DNA of 64,000 nt from Aeoliella sp052161615. GTDB taxonomy: Bacteria; Planctomycetota; Planctomycetia; Pirellulales; Lacipirellulaceae. The position numbers were made by a program, and so were the translations under genes. Position 1 is the first letter of the stretch. The number at the start of each line of letters is the position of its first letter. Location: NCBI RefSeq assembly GCF_052161615.1, contig NZ_CP197417.1, forward strand, positions 372,001 through 436,000. Reading direction: 5' to 3'. Under the pieces are notes generated by a model. It did no database searches and was not told the DNA's origin. It saw only the letters and a program-made list of their open reading frames with translations. Below are positions 1 through 9,124 of the stretch, piece by piece.

Positions 1-920
<920 letters not shown>

Positions 921-921
<1 letters not shown>

Positions 922-992
922 ATGACCAATTAAGAATGACCAATGACCCATTGCTCTGGCATTGGTCATTGTGAATTCGACATTGGTCCTTT
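921..992. repeat. Dispersed inverted repeat, family B copy 1
   Basis: The gap between oxidase subunits I and III is filled by AATGACCAA-type units followed by their complement (CATTGGTCATT, ACATTGGTCC). The same words occur in inverted arrangement at 40561-40662 and 61724-61788. Here the element sits inside an operon, so its hairpin should be transcribed with the oxidase mRNA. Confidence 0.75.
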
Positions 993-1030
993 CCTCGGAC
1001 GAGTTTCCTCACCAAACCGCTTTTTACCTC

Positions 1031-2014
1031 ATGTCTCACGCGCACGACGAACATCATCCTTTCCAGGCGCATCACTTCGATACCATCGAGCAGCAGTTCC
1101 AGGCCGGCAAGCTGGCCATGTGGCTGTTCCTGGCGACCGAAGTGCTGTTCTTCAGCGGCATGTTCGTCGCGTACGCCGCGTTCCGCGCTTCGAACCCTGA
1201 ATTGTTCGACAAGGCAGCCCAATTCCTCAATCCCACGCTCGGTGCCGGTAATACGGTGGTGCTGCTGCTCAGCAGTTTGACAGTGGCGTGGGCCGTGCGC
1301 TGTGCACAGACCAATCAGCAGCGCGGGCTACTCATCAATCTGCTGATCACGCTGGTGTGTGCCGGCATCTTCATGGGGGTGAAGTCGGTTGAGTACTCGC
1401 TGAAGTTCAAAGAGGGTCTCTACTGGCGTGGAATGTATAGCTACGTCGAGGGCAGCCACCCCGACCTAACCGGCACGCACGCGTTTCTTGATAAACTAGG
1501 CATCGGATTCGCTATTGCTGGTGCAGTGATTATCGGCCTGGGCTTGGTGTTGGGGGCCGGCTCCGTCGGGCGCCGATGGGGGTTCTTCGCTCTAGGGCTG
1601 ACTGTGCTTGGTGCGGCCGCGGGTTGTTTGGCGGGGAACGCCTACACGAGTTGGTACGAAAAGCAGCATCCTCACGGGGAGCATGCGGCAGATGCCGCCC
1701 ACGATCATGGCGCCGATCACGCTCATGATGAGCATGCTGAACCGCTTCCAGATCAGGTGCTCGAATCGGCCCCGATCTATGGTGGCCAGGGTCCGCAGTT
1801 CCCCGGCGTGTTCTTTAGCATCTACTACGCGATGACCGGCGTGCATGCCATCCACATCCTGGCGGGCATTGGTGTATTCGTCTGGATCGTCAGCCGCGCG
1901 GCCCGCCAGCACTTCGAACCCACGTACTACGGCCCGGTCGAATACACCGGTCTTTACTGGCACTTGGTCGACTTGATCTGGATCTACCTGTTCCCGCTGT
2001 TGTACCTGATCTAG
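1031..2014 (+). CDS. ctaE: Cytochrome c oxidase subunit III
   Basis: Membrane subunit III of the haem-copper oxidase, which stabilises subunit I and its proton uptake. The ATG at 1031 (MSHAHDEHHPF) is chosen over an in-frame start at 962 because the upstream codons lie in the family B repeat. Hydrophobic helices include LAMWLFLATEVLFFSGMF and, at the end, YWHLVDLIWIYLFPLLYLI, the family's conserved last helix. A His/Asp/Ala-rich stretch (about nt 1665-1745) separates the N-terminal helices from the last ones and lengthens the protein beyond the usual size; a metal-binding role is only inference. There is no clear Shine-Dalgarno sequence. Confidence 0.95.
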   Translation: MSHAHDEHHPFQAHHFDTIEQQFQAGKLAMWLFLATEVLFFSGMFVAYAAFRASNPELFDKAAQFLNPTLGAGNTVVLLLSSLTVAWAVRCAQTNQQRGLLINLLITLVCAGIFMGVKSVEYSLKFKEGLYWRGMYSYVEGSHPDLTGTHAFLDKLGIGFAIAGAVIIGLGLVLGAGSVGRRWGFFALGLTVLGAAAGCLAGNAYTSWYEKQHPHGEHAADAAHDHGADHAHDEHAEPLPDQVLESAPIYGGQGPQFPGVFFSIYYAMTGVHAIHILAGIGVFVWIVSRAARQHFEPTYYGPVEYTGLYWHLVDLIWIYLFPLLYLI

Positions 2015-2074
2015 TCCGCTGCTCGTCGCCGCCAACGCCTAGCGCCCATCCAATCACCTTCGCCGACAACTCCC

Positions 2075-2476
2075 ATGTCCGATACGCATCATCACCACAT
2101 CACGCCGCTCCCCGTGCTACTCGGCACGTTCGCCATGCTCGTGGCGCTGACCGTGATCACCGTGTTTCAAGCGACGCAAACCTACGTCGACCTCGGCAAG
2201 TACGAAGTTGGCATCACGCTGTTGATCGCGAGCGCCAAGGCCGGGCTAGTGGCGCTCATCTTCATGCAGTTGGCGCACGACAAGCCGATGAACGGCATCA
2301 TCCTGATCTCGGCAATCCTGTTTGTGGCGTTGTTCCTCACCTTCGTGTTGATGGACCGCCGCGAGTACCTGCCACAAATCGAGAACTACCGCCTTCAAGA
2401 TCCGATGCTCGCGGATCCCGCTGTGTCGCCCGCAGCACCAGCCGCGGACCCGGCGACCGAGCCGGCCACGCCGTAA
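2075..2476 (+). CDS. ctaF: Cytochrome c oxidase subunit IV (CtaF-like)
   Basis: Small membrane protein of 133 residues with three predicted helices (about residues 12-32, 44-67, 74-92), matching the prokaryotic subunit IV family (COX4_pro) that completes caa3-type oxidases. SAKAGLVALIFMQLAHDKPM is the most characteristic stretch. The N-terminus is His-rich (MSDTHHHHI). The C-terminal Ala/Pro-rich tail overlaps the convergent histone-deacetylase-like gene by 82 bp. It is last in the oxidase operon. Confidence 0.92.
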   Translation: MSDTHHHHITPLPVLLGTFAMLVALTVITVFQATQTYVDLGKYEVGITLLIASAKAGLVALIFMQLAHDKPMNGIILISAILFVALFLTFVLMDRREYLPQIENYRLQDPMLADPAVSPAAPAADPATEPATP

Positions 2477-3369
2477 AGCTCGGCCATCAGCCGCACGGTG
2501 GCGAAGTACACGTCCACCGTGTCCACAATGTTGCGGGCGTAACCACCGGCCATCACCGTAACCAGGGGCACTCCCGCCTTCTGGCACCGCTCGAACACCC
2601 GGCGGTCGCGCTGCGTGAGACCTTCCTTCGTAAGCGCCATTCGCCCGTAGCGATCACTCGCCAAGGGATCGGCCCCCGCGAGATAGAACACGAACTCGGG
2701 CTGGCTCCGCTCCCAAGCCACCTCGAGCGATTCGTCGAGCGCTGCGAGGTACGCGGAATCCTCCGTCCTATCTGCGATGGCGACATCTAGATCGCCCGGC
2801 ACTTTCACCAGCGGGTAGTTGCGAGCCCCGTGGACCGAGTAGGTGAACACGCTCGGGTCGTCCGCAAACAGCGATGCGGTTCCATCTCCCTGATGAACAT
2901 CGAGGTCGACGACGAGCACCCGGTGCTGGTGCCCCGACGTCCGGAGGTGGTGGATCGCGACCGCAACATCGTTGAACAAGCAGAAGCCCCGCCCGCGATC
3001 CCGAAAGGCATGATGCGTGCCCCCGGCCAAGTGAGCCGCCCAGGTGGACGTGAGGGCACGGGTGGCCGCGGCGACGGTCGCTCCCACCGAGCGCCTCGCC
3101 CGGCTGGCGTACTCGGGCGACCAGGGAAAGCCGAGCTCGCGCTCCTCCTGCCGCGACAGGCCCCCCTTGAGGGCCTTGGCGACGTACTCGGGGGAGTGAA
3201 CCCGCAGCAGCGCCTCGCGGTCTATCTCGCTGGCGTGCGTGAGCTCGACCACCCCCGCGGCGGCGAGCTCCGCCACCCGTTCGCGAAGCAGCAGGTACTT
3301 GGCCTGCGGGAACGGGTGCTTGGGGGGAAGGGGGATGGCAACGCTGTCGCTGTAGTAGACGGGCAGCAT
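2395..3369 (-). CDS. Histone deacetylase / acetoin-utilisation family hydrolase
   Basis: Zn-dependent amidohydrolase of the arginase/deacetylase fold, probably acting on acetyl-lysine or an acetylated polyamine; the substrate cannot be told from sequence. Family motifs appear in order: GGTHHAF (catalytic His pair), GFCLFNDVAVA, DLDVHQGDGTA (metal Asp/His), YLAGADPLASDRYGRM (second metal Asp) and VMAGGYA. 324 residues is normal for the family. The last ~27 residues, an Ala/Gly/Ser-rich tail, are read antisense to the end of oxidase subunit IV, so the tail may be a recent extension after loss of a nearer stop. Confidence 0.92.
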   Translation of the reverse strand: MLPVYYSDSVAIPLPPKHPFPQAKYLLLRERVAELAAAGVVELTHASEIDREALLRVHSPEYVAKALKGGLSRQEERELGFPWSPEYASRARRSVGATVAAATRALTSTWAAHLAGGTHHAFRDRGRGFCLFNDVAVAIHHLRTSGHQHRVLVVDLDVHQGDGTASLFADDPSVFTYSVHGARNYPLVKVPGDLDVAIADRTEDSAYLAALDESLEVAWERSQPEFVFYLAGADPLASDRYGRMALTKEGLTQRDRRVFERCQKAGVPLVTVMAGGYARNIVDTVDVYFATVRLMAELYGVAGSVAGSAAGAAGDTAGSASIGS

Positions 3370-3524
3370 GGCGGGTTAGTGGGGGGCGAGTGGGGCACGG
3401 CTGGCGGATGTAACGACTATCGGTAGTGTAGGAGCGTGGTGGCCCCGTGCGGAGCACCCCGGGGCGGTTGACCCCCAGAGCGGGGAAGCTAGACTATGTT
3501 TTCCGGCCAGTAATGGCCAACAAT

Positions 3525-3608
3525 GGGCTCGTGGCGAAATTGGCAGACGCGCATGCTTGAGGGGCATGTGCCCGTAAGGGCGTGCTGGTTCGACTCCAGT
3601 CGGGCCCA
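3525..3608 (+). tRNA. tRNA-Leu (anticodon GAG)
   Basis: Full cloverleaf: acceptor arms GGGCTCG and CGGGCCC pair with one G-U; D-loop AATTGGCAGA; anticodon stem CATGC/GCATG closing the loop TTGAGGG with anticodon GAG; a long variable arm (TGCCCGTAAGGGCG) typical of class II leucine tRNA; T-arm loop TTCGACT. The discriminator is A and CCA is not encoded. It decodes CUC and CUU. Confidence 0.97.
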
Positions 3609-3777
3609 TTCATTGTTGATTCCGTTCGACTCGGCAGGCCCCCTCAGACGTGGCCTGCCGATGTCGACTGGGCTTCCTCCAAGCCCCCACGTTGGCGTTT
3701 CGCGGTCGATTGGGCCCCCGGCTTCTTCGCTCGTCTTTGCCGCTCCCCCCAACTCTGCGTTTACAGAAGGTGCTGCG

Positions 3778-4302
3778 ATGTCCCGACTTTCGTCCGTGAT
3801 GGCTCAGGCGATTAACGAGCAGATCAACAACGAACTGTTCGCCTCGTACAGTTACCTCGCCATGAGCGCCTACTGCGAGCACGAGCTGTTCACCGGCTGT
3901 GCCCAGTGGATGCGAGCGCAGAGCCAGGAAGAGTACACCCACGCCATGAAGTTGTACGACTTCATGATCGCTCGCGGCGCTCGCGTGCGTCTTGCCCCCA
4001 TCACGGAGCCCCAGGCCGAATTCGAATCGGTCCCCTCGGTGTTCACCATTGCCTACGCCCAGGAGCAGGGTGTCACCGGCCAGATCGAACGGCTTTACGA
4101 ACTGGCGTTCGAAGAGAAGGCCTTCGCGGCTTTGGTGGAACTCGAGTGGTTCATCAAGGAGCAGGTCGAAGAAGAGAAGACCGCCCGCGACATCGTGCAT
4201 AAGTTCACGCTCGTCGACGGCGACCCCTCGTCGCTCCTGGACCTCGACCGCGAACTCGGCGCCCGCACCACGGCCGCCAAGCCCACCGCCGCAGCCGAGT
4301 AG
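3778..4302 (+). CDS. Ferritin (non-haem iron storage protein)
   Basis: A 174-residue four-helix-bundle ferritin that oxidises Fe(II) and stores Fe(III) in a 24-subunit shell in the cytoplasm. The ATG at 3778 has AGAAGG eight bases upstream. A longer in-frame reading from 3523 would run through the tRNA and is rejected. Ferroxidase-centre residues typical of FtnA are visible: the Glu in NNELFASYSYLAM, EEYTHA in helix B, and ELEWFIKEQVEEEKTA in helix D. The Ala/Lys/Pro-rich C-terminus is unremarkable. Confidence 0.95.
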   Translation: MSRLSSVMAQAINEQINNELFASYSYLAMSAYCEHELFTGCAQWMRAQSQEEYTHAMKLYDFMIARGARVRLAPITEPQAEFESVPSVFTIAYAQEQGVTGQIERLYELAFEEKAFAALVELEWFIKEQVEEEKTARDIVHKFTLVDGDPSSLLDLDRELGARTTAAKPTAAAE

Positions 4303-4314
4303 AGGCCTCGTTCT

Positions 4315-4380
4315 GTAGCCGGACTCGCAAGAGTTCGGGCGCCTCTCGATGACAGCCCGGATTCTTGCGAATCCGGCTAC
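4315..4380. repeat. Dispersed hairpin repeat, family A copy 1 (both arms)
   Basis: GTAGCCGGACTCGCAAGAG and, after about 25 bases, its near-complement CTTGCGAATCCGGCTAC. The arms enclose an interior with a second complementary pair (TTCGGGC / GCCCGGA). It lies between the convergent ferritin and ferredoxin genes. Six further copies or half-copies are in this window. Confidence 0.85.
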
Positions 4381-4384
4381 TTGT

Positions 4385-4669
4385 TCATTCCCGTGGTTCA
4401 ACCAGCGGCGTCTTCTTCTCCGTAATCGCCGGCAGCTTCATGGCCATTTCGGCGTTGAGCGCGATGTAGTCAGTCCACTCGGCCGGCACGTCCCACTCTG
4501 GAAAGATCGCCTCGACCGGGCATTCGTGCACGCATGCGTCGCAGTCGATGCAGTCGCGCGGATCGATGTACAGCATCGTCTCCCCCTCGCGAAAGCAATC
4601 GCAGGGGCATGCCACGACGCAGTCGGTGTACTTGCAACCATCGCACGGCTTGGTGACGACGTAGGCCAT
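4385..4669 (-). CDS. fdxA: 7Fe ferredoxin (FdxA type)
   Basis: A 94-residue soluble electron carrier closely matching the Azotobacter-type ferredoxin with one [3Fe-4S] and one [4Fe-4S] cluster. Cysteines lie at 9, 12, 17, 21, 23 and 25 in the first motif (TKPCDGCKYTDCVVACP) and in CIDCDACVHECP in the second; spacing matches FdxA with an offset of one. The start MAYVVT has GGAG upstream on the minus strand; a longer in-frame extension to 4819 lacks family similarity. It is transcribed divergently from the sigma/kinase fusion gene. Confidence 0.95.
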   Translation of the reverse strand: MAYVVTKPCDGCKYTDCVVACPCDCFREGETMLYIDPRDCIDCDACVHECPVEAIFPEWDVPAEWTDYIALNAEMAMKLPAITEKKTPLVEPRE

Positions 4670-4846
4670 GTGGACTCCACGGGATTGGGGGTGATACTTC
4701 TGGTGCCGAACCCCGCTAAGGTGGCACGGGTCCTTTAAACGTCGGGGTTGGCGCATACTTCCGGCGTACGGACCGTTCCGGGTTACAGGTACATCCGATT
4801 TCGAGGCGATAGCGGCCACGGAAAATCAGCCACGCGAGGAACTTTC

Positions 4847-6169
4847 TTGAACGCCTCCAGCGAACACCGACTTCCCACCGAGCCAGCCGCCCTGGCTACC
4901 GAAGTGGTGCGCCGGTTCGGGGAACGACTCAAGCGACTGATTCGTGGGCGGATCAGCCGCAAGCTACGCCCGCGCGTCGACGCGGAGGACGTGCTTCAGT
5001 CGGCGTATCGAAGCTTTTTCCTGGCGGCTGATCGCGAGCAGTTCAAGATCAATACCGCTCGAGAGAGCTGGTACCTCCTCCGCACCTTCGCCTTCCACAA
5101 GTTGCAGAAGCGAATCGAGTGGCACACTGCCGCCAAACGCAACTACCAAAGGCACGATGACGAGTCACGCCACTTGGCGACGCACGCAGCGGGGCAGACC
5201 ACTCCGTCGCAGCACTTCGCGGTTCAGGAACTCTTCGCCTCTGCGACAGGTGAACTCTCGCAGGTCGAGCGGGAGGCGATGGAAATGCTCCGCAAAGGGT
5301 ATAGCCGCGACCACATCGCGCGAGAGATGAAGAAATCGCCGCGGACGGTCAGGCGACTTTTGGCTCGATGTGAAGACCTGCTGCGGCAACGTCTGCTGCC
5401 AACGCCTGAGGTCGAATTACCAGCCGCCACCCCGCTCAAGTACGCGGACTACGTGCTCGAGAAGCTTGTCGGCGCGGGAGGCATGGGGAAAGTGTTCCGC
5501 GCCCGCGACAAGGTCTCGGGAGCCATCGTCGGCGTGAAGTCGCTTCACAAGTCGCGACAACGCGACCCGCGAGCTGTCGAGAGGTTTGTGCAGGAGTCGC
5601 AGATCCTCCAGCGTTTGTCGCACCCACACATCGTGCGGGTCGAGGGACTGGGGCAGTTTCCCAGTGGTGGGCATTTCATGGTGATGGAGTTCGTCGAGGG
5701 CTGCGACTTAGCGTCGCACCTCGCACGACGGAAGATGGATGCAACGTTCGCCTATCAAGTCGTTCGCCAGATTGCCGAGGCGCTCGCTTATGCTCATGCC
5801 CACGGCGTGATCCATGGCGACTTGAAACCCGCGAACGTGATGCTCGGGCCAGCCGGCAAAGTCACGGTGACTGATTTTGGGTTTGCCCACCTCGTTGGAC
5901 CAAACCCTCAAGGCCTGCAGTCCGTTGGTGGCACGCTGGGCTACATGGCTCCTGAAGTGCTCGATGGGAGCAGCCACCCGACACCCGCGTCGGATGTTTA
6001 CTCGTTCGGGCGGCTCGTCCGACAGCTCTTAACTTCGGCAGGAACAGATCCCTCGGAGAATGAAGCCATCGAAGCACTCGCTCGGATAGCACGGAAATGC
6101 ATGGCACTAAACCCGGCGAATCGCTACCGCAGCGCGAGTGAATTGCAGCGAGCACTCATCAGGCCCTAG
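4847..6169 (+). CDS. ECF sigma-like domain fused to Ser/Thr protein kinase
   Basis: One polypeptide with two parts. Residues ~15-185 resemble a planctomycete ECF sigma factor: DVLQSAYRSFF (region 2-like) and a region 4 helix-turn-helix SRDHIAREMKKSPRTVRRLL. Residues ~200-440 are a Hanks-type kinase: glycine loop VGAGGMGKVF, Lys in VGVKSLHK, catalytic loop VIHGDLKPANVML and DFG in VTDFGFAH. The catalytic loop is HGD rather than HRD, i.e. a non-RD kinase. No transmembrane segment or sensor domain follows. The TTG start at 4847 is preferred because GAGGA lies just upstream; another TTG at 4748 is possible. ECF groups genetically linked to kinases are known in planctomycetes; the direct fusion suggests transcription output tied to phosphorylation. 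Confidence 0.85.
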   Translation: MNASSEHRLPTEPAALATEVVRRFGERLKRLIRGRISRKLRPRVDAEDVLQSAYRSFFLAADREQFKINTARESWYLLRTFAFHKLQKRIEWHTAAKRNYQRHDDESRHLATHAAGQTTPSQHFAVQELFASATGELSQVEREAMEMLRKGYSRDHIAREMKKSPRTVRRLLARCEDLLRQRLLPTPEVELPAATPLKYADYVLEKLVGAGGMGKVFRARDKVSGAIVGVKSLHKSRQRDPRAVERFVQESQILQRLSHPHIVRVEGLGQFPSGGHFMVMEFVEGCDLASHLARRKMDATFAYQVVRQIAEALAYAHAHGVIHGDLKPANVMLGPAGKVTVTDFGFAHLVGPNPQGLQSVGGTLGYMAPEVLDGSSHPTPASDVYSFGRLVRQLLTSAGTDPSENEAIEALARIARKCMALNPANRYRSASELQRALIRP

Positions 6170-6266
6170 TGCTTCGGCACTCCTTATGGAGATGCCCGCA
6201 GGCGACGCCACGTCAGGACTGTTGCCGCACGTTCCTCTTCGCCGTGAACTCGCAAGGTTTTCGTCG

Positions 6267-7595
6267 CTAGTTGGACACTCGAACCTCTGACACCGTTGTC
6301 CAACCATCCGTCACGGGTATGTCATTCGCAAACCGAATGGCCGGCCGGTCCTTCCAGGGGTCACGAATTCCCAGCCCCAGACGGTATTTTCCTGCAGGGA
6401 CATCGAAAGCAAGTTCAGCTTGTTCGGCAAATTCACCGGGCTTCCACCTCCGAATGTCCCATTCTGTCTTTTGATTGGACACGACCTTGTCGGATGAATC
6501 GAGAAGTACCCATTCCATCGACCACGGGTAGTAGAAAGGGGCAACGCCGTTGTTCTTTCCTTTTAACGAGATTCGTACGGCTTGCTTTGCGTTCACGGTC
6601 GCAGGATGCGTGACCTCGGTGATCTGAAACTCGTAACCCATCTTGCGGATCAGTTGTTCGCTTCGTTCGCGGAACTGCGCGTCCTTGGTCCTCTCTAGCG
6701 CCGGGCAATAGGGACCCACCCATGTGAGGTGGGAGCGAGTCAGCATAGTTAGAGTCGTGTCGAAGTCATCGCCAAGCCAGTGGTTGGCCTTTCCGGGAAC
6801 CATTTCACCACCGAGCACAGCAACTTTCCAGTTCTCGGTCCTCTTGGCGTTTCGCAAGCCTGCGAGAAAACTCCAATCTTTCCCGTTGTCAGTATCTTCC
6901 GGGAACATGTCATCGTGAAACCCGATCCCTTCCTGTTGGCCTGCGTAGCCTCTGGCATAGCGAACCATAAGGGACTTGGCGGGGAAGGCTTTTTTGTAGG
7001 CGTCGACGATTCGTCGTTCGGTTTCGGGCGAAGCGTACAGTTTCGGATGGGGGTAGGTGTGCCACTCGCCCCAGAACCCTAGCAACCCCAATTGGATAAA
7101 GGCAACTCGGGGATTGTCGTTGTACCGGTTTCCGAGTGCAGCAATCAGCCGCTCCATTCCCGCGATCATTTGGGGGTCATCGTAATCAGGAGACTCACCC
7201 CCTCCGTACTCCTCGTAGGCCGACTCCTTTACGCCGGCCTTGCGGAGCCAGTCGGGAAGACCTGATGGCTTCTTGGGGTAGTCGACATACACCCGAAAGA
7301 GGATGTGCTTGTCCTTCGCCGCCTGGCTGTCCCACGACTTCTCCCACTCGTCAAAACGAAAGTCGCCTTCCGCTGGTTCAAGTTCCCGCCAAGAGATGTA
7401 CTTGAAGACCATCGAATAGGGTTGGTGAATCGAGGCGGCGTTCGGGTACGGGCACCAACCTTTGAGCGGATTGTCCAGAGGTCCATCGGCTGGTCTTGGA
7501 CGGACGATCACCTCATCGGCTGTAAGGTGGGCAATCGGCACCAAGAACAGGACACCAACGAGCAAGGTTCGAAGCACAGGTACTCCTGATGACAT
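6267..7595 (-). CDS. Secreted DUF4832-like protein (glycosidase-like)
   Basis: About 442 residues beginning with a signal peptide (LRTLLVGVLFLVPIAHLTA). The body (PLKGWCPYPN, YISWRELEPAEGDFRFDEWE, VAFIQLGLLGFWGEWHTYP) resembles DUF4874/DUF4832 proteins, a TIM-barrel family related to glycoside hydrolases, followed by a C-terminal beta-sandwich (GKYRLGLGIRDPWKDRP). The ATG at 7595 is chosen for AGAGGA just upstream. Polysaccharide binding or hydrolysis outside the cytoplasm is inferred, not shown. It stands alone on its strand. Confidence 0.8.
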   Translation of the reverse strand: MSSGVPVLRTLLVGVLFLVPIAHLTADEVIVRPRPADGPLDNPLKGWCPYPNAASIHQPYSMVFKYISWRELEPAEGDFRFDEWEKSWDSQAAKDKHILFRVYVDYPKKPSGLPDWLRKAGVKESAYEEYGGGESPDYDDPQMIAGMERLIAALGNRYNDNPRVAFIQLGLLGFWGEWHTYPHPKLYASPETERRIVDAYKKAFPAKSLMVRYARGYAGQQEGIGFHDDMFPEDTDNGKDWSFLAGLRNAKRTENWKVAVLGGEMVPGKANHWLGDDFDTTLTMLTRSHLTWVGPYCPALERTKDAQFRERSEQLIRKMGYEFQITEVTHPATVNAKQAVRISLKGKNNGVAPFYYPWSMEWVLLDSSDKVVSNQKTEWDIRRWKPGEFAEQAELAFDVPAGKYRLGLGIRDPWKDRPAIRFANDIPVTDGWTTVSEVRVSN

Positions 7596-7838
7596 GATGT
7601 CCTCTTGCGATAGCCCCACACTATTCCGACAACGGCGCGAGCCGGATAGAGGTTGTTTATACTCGCTCGCCTAGCGCGCAGAAATGCACGGCGAACCGCG
7701 CGGCACTTCGCTATCAGGACCCGAACGAGCTCCTGCAAGAGCTGGGCGACCGACTGTACCTTCACACTCCGTGTGGAGAGGCGATAGGGGACAACTTGCT
7801 CTCAGGGAAACGCCCGCTAGACCGCAGAGCGTGATGTC

Positions 7839-7870
7839 AGGCCTCTCCATACGGAGTATGGAGGTACTAT
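7839..7870. repeat. Short palindromic repeat, family E copy 1
   Basis: CTCCATACGGAGTATGGAG folds into an eight-base stem with a three-base loop and is followed by GTACTAT, which contains the stop codon of the next gene on the minus strand. The same string follows the stop of the histidine kinase gene near 12183, and an inverted copy is at 12073-12102. The rest of 7596-7838 holds no recognisable gene, only an open frame without start codon. Confidence 0.7.
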
Positions 7871-8061
7871 GGTCCGCCGACGGCGGAGTAGATGGCCGAG
7901 GGGCTGAAGCTGCCGGAATAAGTGGTGATCTCGAGTAGCAGGAAGACGGAGCCGATCATCAGCGCGAGCATCGAGATGCCCAGCAGCACCGTGTAGATGT
8001 TGCTCTTGGGTTTTTGAACCACCATCGAGCGAGGTTGCTCGTTGAAGTCGGTCTGCGCCAC
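7867..8061 (-). CDS. Tiny membrane protein, paralogue of the next gene
   Basis: 64 residues: a cytoplasmic-looking N-terminus with QKPKSNIYTVLLG, one long hydrophobic helix (about 24-46) and a short tail. KPKSNIY followed by a Gly-rich helix ending in LLEI is shared with the 67-residue protein at 8090-8293, so the two are duplicates. It is last of four genes on the minus strand. I do not recognise the family; the position suggests a subunit of a membrane assembly with the coiled-coil proteins upstream. Confidence 0.75.
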   Translation of the reverse strand: MAQTDFNEQPRSMVVQKPKSNIYTVLLGISMLALMIGSVFLLLEITTYSGSFSPSAIYSAVGGP

Positions 8062-8089
8062 GGGAGTGCTCTCTGTTCGAAGTGAAAAC

Positions 8090-8293
8090 TTAGCGAGGGG
8101 CGGCGGTCACGACGCCGAACCAACCGGCGGCGACGCCTGCGTCCTTCGCCGAGCGGTTGATCTCGACGATCAGCAGGATGCAGCCAATCGCCAGGCACAT
8201 GGCGGCGACACCCATCAAGCCGATGTAGATGTTGCTCTTGGGCTTGGGACCAAAGCCGGGGCGGGGCGAACTAGTTAAATCGGGTTGCGACAC
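8090..8293 (-). CDS. Tiny membrane protein, paralogue of the previous gene
   Basis: 67 residues with GPKPKSNIYIGLMG leading into one hydrophobic helix (GVAAMCLAIGCILLIVEI). Its start overlaps the 3' end of the coiled-coil gene by 23 bases in another frame, which points to translational coupling. It shares layout and motif with the 64-residue protein downstream. No function is assigned. Confidence 0.75.
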   Translation of the reverse strand: MSQPDLTSSPRPGFGPKPKSNIYIGLMGVAAMCLAIGCILLIVEINRSAKDAGVAAGWFGVVTAAPR

Positions 8294-9122
8294 GATCGCC
8301 CTCCTGGATTTGACCCTTCTTCAGCTCGGGGATGATGCGAGCATAGGCACGGTCACCATTGGTGCTCAGCACGATCGCCCGGCCCAAGTACTTGGTTTGC
8401 GATGGATTCTCGGACGAGCGGAAGATCTCGACGGTGTGCTCGGGCTTCACGCCATCGTCCGAACCGATGGTGATTTCGATGGTCTCGTCGCCCGCACGAC
8501 GGCGAATGGTGCTGACGTAGCCTTCGACTTTAGGCTTGCTGTCGCCCACGCGCATGGCGGGATCGAGTCCTTCGTTACGCATGTATTCCGTCATGCCAGC
8601 CACTTGCTCGGTGATCGCCGCGAGCATCTCCGAAGCCACCTTCAGCTTGGCTTCGGTGTCATGGAGCTCGGCGGTGGCCGCCACGGTTTTGCTGAACGAT
8701 TCGTCGGCAGCCTCCTGAGCGGTGATGATTTCTTTCTGCAGCACCGTGTTCGAGCTGGCTAGACGCTCGGCGTTGGCCTGGGTCGACGAGACGGCAGCCG
8801 TCGCGTCGCGACGTTCCTGCTTCAGGTCGTTGATTTCTGTCGCTAGGTCGTCACGCTGGGCCACCAAGCTGGTCCGATCGGATTGCAAGTTGGCGATTTC
8901 GGTCTGGGCGACATCGATCTGACGCTGCAGTTCGGCGATGTCCGTGTTGTACTTGCTATCGAGCTTGGAGTACTCGGCGTTCCGCTGCGTGTACTGCTGC
9001 TGGACCGTGTTGTAGGCCTCGCGCCAGTTCTTGTGCGTGGAGTAAACTGCCATCGCCAACCACATGAACAACACGCTCATGAGCACGATGGCGACTACGA
9101 AGATTTTGCCGATCAGATTCAT
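8271..9122 (-). CDS. Membrane-anchored coiled-coil protein with C-terminal beta domain
   Basis: 283 residues: N-terminal membrane helix (LIGKIFVVAIVLMSVLFMWL), THKNW, then a heptad-rich coiled coil from about 40 to 170, and a C-terminal beta-rich domain (VEGYVSTIRR, EITIGSDDGVKPEHTVEIFR, LGRAIV, GQIQEGDRV). The last part recalls beta-barrel modules such as those of MreC or FlgT; that is a fold-level impression. The gene starts three bases after the stop of a paralogue that shares MNL-GKI and THKNW but lacks the C-terminal domain. MreC-like scaffolding is one speculative role. Confidence 0.8.
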   Translation of the reverse strand: MNLIGKIFVVAIVLMSVLFMWLAMAVYSTHKNWREAYNTVQQQYTQRNAEYSKLDSKYNTDIAELQRQIDVAQTEIANLQSDRTSLVAQRDDLATEINDLKQERRDATAAVSSTQANAERLASSNTVLQKEIITAQEAADESFSKTVAATAELHDTEAKLKVASEMLAAITEQVAGMTEYMRNEGLDPAMRVGDSKPKVEGYVSTIRRRAGDETIEITIGSDDGVKPEHTVEIFRSSENPSQTKYLGRAIVLSTNGDRAYARIIPELKKGQIQEGDRVATRFN

Positions 9123-9124
9123 CG

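Noticed and set aside
3489..3752. Minus-strand frame across the tRNA-Leu with a plausible-looking peptide
   Set aside because: It is the antisense of the tRNA, a well-known false gene in bacterial annotations.
3523..3777. N-terminal extension of ferritin
   Set aside because: It would translate the tRNA; the ATG at 3778 has a ribosome site and matches the family start.
7598..7842. Open plus-strand frame ending RPLDRRA upstream of the DUF4832 gene
   Set aside because: About 80 codons but no start codon and no recognisable family; possibly a remnant, not supported as a gene.
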